A stretch of DNA of 64,000 nucleotides from G963663495 sp963663495. GTDB taxonomy: Bacteria > Bacteroidota > Rhodothermia > Rhodothermales > Bin80. This document shows positions 57,779-64,000 of the stretch, one piece after another; the stretch's first letter is position 1, and every line of letters begins with the position of its first letter. The notes beneath the pieces are model-generated. The model saw only the letters and a list, made by a program, of their open reading frames with translations, was not told where the DNA came from and made no database searches. The DNA is taken from positions 4,526,001 to 4,590,000 of the forward strand of contig OY760427.1 in NCBI GenBank assembly GCA_963663495.1. The letters run 5' to 3'. A program made the position numbers and the translations under genes.

Positions 57779-58821
57779 TTACGTATGCGCGGTAATGCTG
57801 TGGCCTATCACATCGGCCAACATGGACGTGCTCTTTGCCAGTCGCACAGACAACCGCCTGTCTCCCAATGACGCTCCGCCAAACTCCGTTTCGGCCCACT
57901 GCGCACTGTCTATCCCCTCGTGCGGATCCCTCACCGGACGCAACTCCACCTCCGGTATCCCCAAGGTCCCGCGCCACTCTTTGTCCAACTCGTATACATA
58001 CAGCGCCTTGGGATCCTTTTCCTTTGCCTCCTTGTGCCGCTTTCCGCCTGCGGTATGGCCGATCAATACAAAATTGTTCACCTCAAAACACGTTCCTTCC
58101 CCTTGGGGATCCACATACGTTTCGACAACCCAGGGACGGTAACAGTACCGTGCCTGAAAATCATCCGCCAACCGTCTCAATACCTTACCCAGTACATGGC
58201 TGGCCAAATCCTGACACTGCCCCCGTATCAGAAAACGACTCAAACACATCACACGGTGCAAATGCGCCTTGCGCTGCTCATCACTCCATGCCATCCAGCA
58301 CTCCCTGGGCGCCAGGCGCAACGCCGCCGCCGAAAATCCCACCGCTCCCAGGTAACCATGGGCACTGCCTATCAGATAGCGTACCTGCGCTCCCACAAAT
58401 GTGGTCGTACGCCTCGGATGCTCAAAGTGCAGCAACGTGTTCCACACCACACGCTGCTCGTCCGTCTCAACCAACTCAATCGTCAACCCCCGGACACCGT
58501 GTTCGGTAACGCTATCGGATCCGGTACCCGCTCCTCGCGCCTACGCGGTTCCGCCTTAGCCGCATTACAATTCTCGGGCTTGGGCAACACCATCCTCCCC
58601 CGGGCCTCCAACTTCGATAAAGCCTGCGCACAGTTGCTCACCTGCGGTTCGCCCCGTGCATCAACAAACCCGAACTCTTCACAGACAGCGCGCGCTATCT
58701 GCGTGCGAAACCGCCAACGATCGTCGGCAAGAACCCTGTCCAAACGCTCTCCTATTACAGGGAGCGCTGAGCGTTCGTAAGACCTGATTTTGTTGAAACA
58801 TGTTCGGAACATAAAGAACAA
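57779..58821 (-). pseudogene. DUF4338 (DruA-like) plus transposase DNA-binding domain, broken
   Basis: The N-terminal part (GERLDRVLADDRWRFRTQIARAVCEEFGF, SNCAQALSKLEARGRMVLPKP) and a second ORF (57779-58486: LHFEHPRRTTTFVGAQVRYLIG, GFSAAALRLAPRECWMAWSDEQRKAHL, HVLGKVLRRLADDFQARY, VETYVDPQGEGTCF) make a DUF4338 domain. This is the domain of Druantia DruA, also found in transposon proteins. They are separated by a one-base shift at a GGGGG run near 58487. The end (WAETEFGGASLGDRRLSVRLAKSTSMLADV) is the Tn5-type transposase DNA-binding domain, after which the gene is cut. Another one-base insertion occurs near the N-terminus. Confidence 0.8.
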
Positions 58822-59040
58822 GTGTCAAAACGCCAATAAACTGAAGCGGGTATGGGCAGTGGAAGCGGCGCAGGAAGAGATCGCGTATCCGCACGAGAGG
58901 ATGGCATTATTCACCTCAAGTCACACACCATACCTGTCAGGCCGAAATACCCGAGATATTCCGACAGCCATGCCAGCGAGAGTTGACCAGAACTGACCCA
59001 AAATCTAACCGCAATGGATGATTCATGGGTACAGGGCAGG
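58822..59040 (-). mobile_element. Left end of the DUF4338-type transposon
   Basis: It is the inverted counterpart of 47207-47430, including GCATGGCTGTCGGAATATCT and, at the outer end, CTGCCCTGTACCCAT. It marks the boundary between IS DNA and the pglX region. A 59-codon open frame (59025-59204) starts inside it and ends before pglX, but has no convincing match. Confidence 0.65.
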
Positions 59041-59243
59041 GCAAGGGTTCTGTTCCGCGGTTTTCCCAAACAGTTCGGAAATCACTCTACTCCTCTACGC
59101 TCGCCTCGAATGTAGTAGTCATTGCTCCCGATGTTGACGGCGCGTTCGATTCGGTGTTGAGCGGGAGTGGTATACGGTTGGGTCCTCAGGTGCAATTTCG
59201 CTAAGTTTGCCCACTGTTGTCTCCATACTGCCTAGTATTTTCG

Positions 59244-62003
59244 TTGGATCTCGCCGCACTCAAGAACTACGCACAAGAGGCGCGCCATACGTTTCGTGCG
59301 GCGGTAGTAATGCGCGCTGCCGAACTGGGCGTGCATCCCGATTGCATTGAACCCGCGCGTACTGACGGAAACGTTGTACGCATCGGGCCACGGACCGTCT
59401 CGCTGAAAGACGGAGAACAGCGCCGAATGCTTGAGCGTCGCATTCTCCGCGAAGGATTTGGCCCTGTGATGGACGAGATGGCCTACACATGGTTCAACCG
59501 CTTTGCGGCCATCCGCTATATGGAGCTGCATGGCTACCTGCAGGGAGGCATGCGGCTTCTCAGCGACATTGATCAGCCGGAGATGCTGCGCAGAGCGCAT
59601 GAAGTAGCCCTTCCCGGACTAGATGCAGCCTATGTGCTTTCCCTCAAGATGGATGGCAACCGGGATGATGAGCTTTTTCGGATGCTGTTTCTGGCACAGT
59701 GCAGGGCGCTGCACACATCCATGCCGCTCCTTTTTGACAGCATCGGCAGCGAGACGGAGCTGCTTCTGCCATCGCGGCTGCTGCGCCCGGACTCTATCAT
59801 GCGAGAGCTGGTACGTGCGATAGAAGAGGAGGACTGGCAGCATATAGAAATCGTGGGATGGCTGTACCAGTTCTATATTTCGGAGCGTAAGGAGGAGGTG
59901 ATCGGCAAGGTGGTGCCGGTAGAGGACTTGCCGGCAGCCACGCAGCTGTTCACCCCTCGCTGGATTGTACGTTACCTGGTACAGAACGCTTTGGGGGTGG
60001 AGGGAGAGTACAGCGTTGTACCGGCCTCTTTTTCCTTTGACCCTGCGCGGTTCACGTTTTTGGATCCTGCGGTGGGTTCGGGCCACTTTCTGGTGGAGGC
60101 CTATGATGCGCTGATGGGGGTGTATTTACAGCGGGGGTACCGGAAGGAGGAGGCTGTCCGCCGGATCCTGGAGGACAATCTGTTCGGTTTGGACATAGAT
60201 CCGCGGGCGGTACAGCTGGCCAGCTTTGCGCTTATGATGAAGGGGCGCAGGGATGACAGGGAGCTGCTGACGAGGCCTGTCCGGCTGAAGCTGGCGTGCA
60301 TTACCCGCAGCGCGGAACTGGACACGCAGCAGTTGGCCGCGGCCATTCCGCTTGCGGAGTATGGTTTGGAGCGTAGCGACTTGGAGGCATTGAAGGAGCT
60401 ATTTGCAGAGGCATCGGGGCGTGGGTCGCTGATCCGGGTACCGCAGCGGGTGCAGGAGTGTTTACCGAGGCTTAGGCAGATGGGAGACCAGTGGAAGGAC
60501 ATGCACGGTGGACAGGAGCTATTGGTGCGTCTTGCAGATCAGGCTTCAATGCTGTCACGGAGGTACCATGCGGTGGCTACTAACCCACCGTATATGGTTA
60601 GCAACCTGATGCATGGGTCTGTCAAGGCATTTGCGCGGAAGGAATATCCGGCGGCCAAGCGCGATTTGTTTGCCTGTTTCATTGTGCGAGCGCTTGAGCT
60701 GGCCAAGGATGATGGCTGTGCGGCCCTGGTCACGATGCACAGCTGGATGTTCTTGTCGTCGTACCAAAGGCTTCGGGTGAAGCTACTTCAGGAGACGAGT
60801 CTCAAGACCATGGCGCACTTGGGTGCCAGAGCATTTGGTGCCATTAGTGGGGAGGTAGTGCAGACGACTGCATTTGTGTTGGAGAACCGGTACAAGGCGG
60901 GCCACAAGCCGGTGGTCCACAGGCTTGTGGAGGGAAAGGAGCAGGACAAGGAGCGGGCGTTACGGGAAGGGAGGAATCGCTTTGATCACATCCCACAGGA
61001 CGACTTCCGGCTGATTCCGGGCAGTCCGGTGGTGTACTGGGTGAGCGAAGGCATGCGGCGCCTGTTCAGGGATGGCACGCCGCTGGGAGAGCTGGTGGAG
61101 GCGAAACACGGCCTAACTACAGGTAAGAATGACCTTTTCCTTCGTCGCTGGTGGGAGGTAGACATAGGGCGTATCGGGTTCGGGATGAAGAACCGCAAGG
61201 AGGCGCGGGAGTCCGGCAGGAAGTGGTTCCCGTGCAACAAGGGAGGTCCTTTCCGCAAGTGGTACGGCAACCACGAATATGTTGTTAACTGGGAAAATGA
61301 TGGGGAGGCCATGAGGAGGTATTCAACTATGGGAGGTATTAAGCGGGGTACCCGGTTGGACAACCCGGACTACTACTTCCGGCCGGCGCTGACATGGTCG
61401 AAGGTGGCTACCGGACCAACGTCGTTCCGGCTGGGAGAGGGCGGGGATATATTCGAAACCGCTGGCAACTGTGCATTTCATGAGGATCCATCTCAATTGG
61501 TCTTGCTGACCGCATACTGTAACACACCTGTGTGCCGTGGGCTGGCACAACTGATCAACTCTACTGTCAGTTTTCAGGTGGGTGACTTTCAGAAGGTGCC
61601 GTTACATCCGCAGGCAGCCAGCCACCTTGAGACCCAAGGATCACACATCGCCAACGAACTTGTAACCGCAACCCGTTCTGACTGGGATGCCTACGAACGC
61701 TCCTGGGAGTTCCGAGGCCTGCCATTCCTGCCATCACCCCTTGGTGCCGGCACCGTAGAAGCAAGCCACAGCAGTTGGCGCAATACCTGCCGGCAGCAGG
61801 TGCTCCGCTGCCAACAGCTCGAACAGGAAAACAACCGCCTGGTCATCCAGGCCTGCAACCTTGAAGACGAGCTCTTCCCTGACATTGCCCCCCCCCCCGA
61901 ACACATCACACACACATGGCATTACCCTCACGAGCAACCCCGCCTACCGGTATGGCAGGAAAGTTTCTCCAGAAGAATACGAACCGCGCATGCTACGCGA
62001 TGA
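59244..62003 (+). CDS. pglX: PglX, BREX-1 adenine methyltransferase (N-terminal and catalytic part, currently out of frame with its C-terminus)
   Basis: From the TTG at 59244 (MDLAALKNYAQEARHTFRA, the PglX N-terminus; a TTG at 59217 is also open) the frame gives 919 residues. PglX methylates adenine in the BREX recognition site to mark self DNA and is needed for phage exclusion. Motif I is FLDPAVGSGHF (D274) and motif IV is NPPYMVSN (N447). Other PglX features are LPAATQLFTPRWIVRYLVQNALG, NLFGLDIDPRAVQLASFALMMKGR, and GLTTGKNDLFLRRWWEV. Family members have about 1200 residues. Here the frame passes through an 11-C tract at 61888 and ends 35 codons later in unrelated sequence. No brxA, brxB, brxC, pglZ or brxL is in the window. 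Confidence 0.93.
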   Translation: MDLAALKNYAQEARHTFRAAVVMRAAELGVHPDCIEPARTDGNVVRIGPRTVSLKDGEQRRMLERRILREGFGPVMDEMAYTWFNRFAAIRYMELHGYLQGGMRLLSDIDQPEMLRRAHEVALPGLDAAYVLSLKMDGNRDDELFRMLFLAQCRALHTSMPLLFDSIGSETELLLPSRLLRPDSIMRELVRAIEEEDWQHIEIVGWLYQFYISERKEEVIGKVVPVEDLPAATQLFTPRWIVRYLVQNALGVEGEYSVVPASFSFDPARFTFLDPAVGSGHFLVEAYDALMGVYLQRGYRKEEAVRRILEDNLFGLDIDPRAVQLASFALMMKGRRDDRELLTRPVRLKLACITRSAELDTQQLAAAIPLAEYGLERSDLEALKELFAEASGRGSLIRVPQRVQECLPRLRQMGDQWKDMHGGQELLVRLADQASMLSRRYHAVATNPPYMVSNLMHGSVKAFARKEYPAAKRDLFACFIVRALELAKDDGCAALVTMHSWMFLSSYQRLRVKLLQETSLKTMAHLGARAFGAISGEVVQTTAFVLENRYKAGHKPVVHRLVEGKEQDKERALREGRNRFDHIPQDDFRLIPGSPVVYWVSEGMRRLFRDGTPLGELVEAKHGLTTGKNDLFLRRWWEVDIGRIGFGMKNRKEARESGRKWFPCNKGGPFRKWYGNHEYVVNWENDGEAMRRYSTMGGIKRGTRLDNPDYYFRPALTWSKVATGPTSFRLGEGGDIFETAGNCAFHEDPSQLVLLTAYCNTPVCRGLAQLINSTVSFQVGDFQKVPLHPQAASHLETQGSHIANELVTATRSDWDAYERSWEFRGLPFLPSPLGAGTVEASHSSWRNTCRQQVLRCQQLEQENNRLVIQACNLEDELFPDIAPPPEHITHTWHYPHEQPRLPVWQESFSRRIRTAHATR
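61888..61898 (+). repeat. C11 homopolymer tract, probable phase-variation switch
   Basis: Eleven C residues lie between the DELFPDIA codons and the conserved C-terminal domain of pglX. With 11 C the gene ends early. With 10 or 13 C the frame runs through ITLTSNPAYRYG to the family C-terminus at 62751. Tracts of this length slip readily during replication. Confidence 0.85.
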
Positions 62004-62751
62004 TATGGCAGCGCTGGTATCCTACGCCATTGGATGCATGATGGGACGCTACAGCCTGGACACGTCCGGACTGGTGTATGCCGGAACGGAAGGCGAAGAC
62101 TTTGACAGCCACAAGTACACCACCTTCACCTCGGACGATGACGCCATTGTACCAATGACGGGGGACTTTGATTTTCCGGACGATGCCACGCGGAGGCTGG
62201 AAGCATTCATTGCTACCGTATGGGGGAAGGAGCACCTGCAAGCAAATCTCCGCTTTGTTGCAAATGCACTTGCCACCGGCCCCTCAACGAGCGAGGCGCT
62301 GCAGCGCTACTTGGCAAGAGACTTCTATAAGGATCACCTCAAGGCCTACCAGAAACGCCCGGTGTACTGGCTGTTCACTAGCGGCAGGAGGCGTACGTTC
62401 CAATGCCTGGTATACCTGCACCGCTATACGGAGAGCACGCTTGCACGCATGCGGGTGCGCTATGTGGACCCGCTACAAGAACACCTGCAGGCCAGGAAGG
62501 CCCAGAAAGAGCGGGATATCGCCGATGCGACGACACCCGTCCAGCGACGGCGCCTCGAAAAGGAGCACCAGCGGCTGACCAAGGATGTGGAGGAGTTGAA
62601 CACGTTCGACGACCAGCTCCGGCTCTACACGTTTGACCGGATCCGGCTTGACTTGGACGATGGAGTAAAGGTCAACTACGGAAAGTTCGGATCGCTGCTC
62701 AGAGACGTGAAGGCGGTCACAGGAAGAAAACCCGTGCTGCGCTTGAGGTGA
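61900..62751 (+). CDS. pglX: PglX C-terminal domain, shifted by one base from the upstream part
   Basis: In the next frame the sequence ITLTSNPAYRYGRKVSPEEYEPRML, LVSYAIGCMMGRYSLDTSGLVY, ARDFYKDHLKAYQKRPVYWLFTSGRR, and VNYGKFGSLLRDVKAVTG follows. This is the conserved PglX C-terminus in the expected order, with no further damage. The whole region stays open for 284 codons, which argues for selection on it and against an old pseudogene. An internal ATG (61990) could give a separate C-terminal polypeptide. Downstream, IS66 sequence begins within 20 bases. Confidence 0.88.
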   Translation, partial: NTSHTHGITLTSNPAYRYGRKVSPEEYEPRMLRDDMAALVSYAIGCMMGRYSLDTSGLVYAGTEGEDFDSHKYTTFTSDDDAIVPMTGDFDFPDDATRRLEAFIATVWGKEHLQANLRFVANALATGPSTSEALQRYLARDFYKDHLKAYQKRPVYWLFTSGRRRTFQCLVYLHRYTESTLARMRVRYVDPLQEHLQARKAQKERDIADATTPVQRRRLEKEHQRLTKDVEELNTFDDQLRLYTFDRIRLDLDDGVKVNYGKFGSLLRDVKAVTGRKPVLRLR

Positions 62752-62759
62752 AGGCACCG

Positions 62760-64000
62760 TATGCGCGCGGTGAAGTACACGGTAAAGCAGGCTTGGTCTG
62801 CCTGGCGTACCTCGCGGTAGCCCCGGGTTTCCCCGGAGGCCCCGCACAGATCCGGACGTGCGCGCTAACGCATCCGGCTCTTCCCTTGGGTCGCGCCACC
62901 GCACATGACGTTAACAGACCAGCAAACCGGTCCGTTGCCGTCTCCGCACCTTCCCCTAGCACACGAACCTGGCTCTGTGTCCAGTGCGTGCCATGTTGCA
63001 TACGATCCTGGTTCTGCGTCCAGTGCATGCCGGGAACTACGGTTTCCCCTCGGGTGCGACGCTTCGCTCCACCAACTCCGCCACATGGTCTTCCATGCTT
63101 TGTTCGCCAGCTTCATCGCTACTATCATCGCATCGGACTTCTCTTCAACATACATCCTCCGATCAGCATTTCGCCTACGCTTCGGCGGCCCCGCCCTTGG
63201 CGCTGGGCGTTGAAAAGATCTCCCAGGTCCCGGCAGGATATGTACATACGTCCATGGGGTCTTAGACACCGCGGGCCTGTCCGCCCTCTCACCGTAAAGA
63301 TGACGAACATATTGCCTTCGACCGCACCGATAATCTCGGCGACCCGAACGACACAAGTTTCGTTGCTCAATAACCCTGGCCATATGCGCCGCTACCGACA
63401 CTTCACGTCCACCCTCACGAGTGACCGCGCACGGCTCGCGGAAATATGTACTTGGTTGTAGCTTCATATTACGGGACTTTCACCCGCTATACCTTGCCAG
63501 TTAGCCTGGCACACCCCCCTCTTCTCCTACAGGAGAAGCCCCCTTTCAGTGGCTGAAAAAAAACTATGACGCTGAGGTCAAGGAGCGCGAAAACAGTTCC
63601 GTCGCTTGGAGAAAAACGCCGATAAGGATGCAGTAATTGCGGATCAGGATGGGAAGGTTGGCCGTCTGAAAAAATACATTGGAACGAGCGTATCGCCTAC
63701 TCTCTGGCAATAAGAGTAAGCGTTACACGTTTGCGCTCAATGCACTCAATGCACTGCACGGTTGGTTGTTTGAAAAGGAACCGGTAGCTGTTGAGCCCGA
63801 GGAGGGGCCGGACGAGTATATCCCGGTAAAGCGCAAGCGGTCTGGGAAGAAGAAGCCGATGCGCGAGCCGATTCCGGACCATCTGCCCAGAGAGGTGATC
63901 TACCTTGAGCCGTAGGGCGGCACCGCAGGTTTGAAGTGCACCGGCGTGGAAGTACCACAGCACTGGGTCGGAAGAACCATCTGTTTGCGGGATTGTATGC
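62760..64000 (+). mobile_element. Degraded IS66 element with a nested group II intron relic
   Basis: GCGGTGAAGTACACGGTAAAG at 62768 is the IS66 leader. After the intron relic, 63510-63915 parallels the start of IS66 tnpC (coiled-coil codons, AYRLLSGNKSKRYT, EPEEGPDEYIPVKRKRSGKKKP, PIPDHLPREV) with frameshifts and a TAG at 63913. The last 40 bases (LGRKNHLFAG) come from the far C-terminus, so the middle is deleted. It continues past the window edge. Confidence 0.75.
62810..63478 (-). mobile_element. Group II intron 5' relic
   Basis: On the minus strand the segment shows features common in bacterial group II introns: GTGAAAGTCCCGTAATATG near the 5' side, a reading frame starting like intron-encoded reverse transcriptases (KSDAMIVAMKLANKA, then AELVERSVAPEGKP), and the GAGCCGGATGCGTTAGCGCG hairpin with GCACGTCCGGATCTGTGCGG. 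The reverse-transcriptase domain itself and the 3' end are missing. Identification is by pattern. Confidence 0.55.

Noticed and set aside
57779..58821. A Druantia defence system, because of the DruA-like domain next to pglX
   Set aside because: The protein ends in a transposase DNA-binding domain, is frameshifted, and other copies are attached to transposon ends. No other Druantia genes are present.
59025..59204. A 59-codon ORF just before pglX
   Set aside because: Its start lies in the transposon end and no family can be named. Too weak to list as a gene.

Overview
Organism and overall character. The window is bacterial, with moderately GC-rich host genes. The genes include a TamB-like protein, an Mla-type (MCE) lipid transporter, a Bacteroidota-like Tgt, a HEAT-repeat cytochrome-type dehydrogenase, small lipoproteins, and an ImuB/DnaE2 mutasome. 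Together these suggest a Gram-negative member of the Bacteroidota/Rhodothermota; this is inferred from protein flavour, not from a marker-gene comparison. Well over half of the window is mobile DNA, much of it nested and broken, as in genomes with relaxed selection such as many host-associated bacteria.

Layout. 1-8084: an SRPBCC-like gene and a nickel-dependent lactate racemase gene (larA) that is cut into three pieces by TnpB elements and an IS66, then an SGNH hydrolase. 8265-12053: a TnpB element with a nested IS1634-like IS. 12082-15477: a large HEAT-repeat haem-binding dehydrogenase. 15496-19671: IS5 and TnpB fragments and a second IS1634-like copy. 19805-22565: two small lipoproteins, an M20 peptidase and tRNA-Leu(CAA). 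22636-29303: a TnpB stub, a 3.9-kb IS256-type element with two transposase-like ORFs and 1.5 kb of repeated non-coding DNA, IS66 and group II intron scraps, and an IS1380. 29329-38746: a minus-strand operon tamB-mlaE-mlaF-mlaD-membrane protein-tgt. 38747-40655: a TnpB element and a 171-bp MITE inside an IS1380 relic. 40986-47066: imuB, imuC (dnaE2), a DUF6504-like gene, a soluble histidine kinase and an OmpR-type regulator. 47207-59040: IS fragments, the only intact IS1634-like copy, a Calx-beta surface protein, and an IS1380 split by an ISNCY-like element. 59244-62751: an isolated BREX-1 methyltransferase gene pglX that is split in frame exactly at an 11-C tract. 62760-64000: an IS66 relic with a group II intron relic inside it.

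Main points. (1) pglX looks phase-variable: the C11 tract puts its conserved C-terminal domain out of frame, and C10 or C13 would restore it. (2) The TnpB (RNA-guided nuclease) elements here do not look like IS200/IS605. They have terminal inverted repeats (GGGARTTATATA) and 8-bp target duplications, and they travel with or without a 171-bp MITE; no TnpA was found. (3) The IS256-type element pairs an apparently catalytically dead transposase homologue with an active one. (4) Target duplications (8, 9, 6 and 4 bp for different families) allow the order of insertions to be reconstructed.
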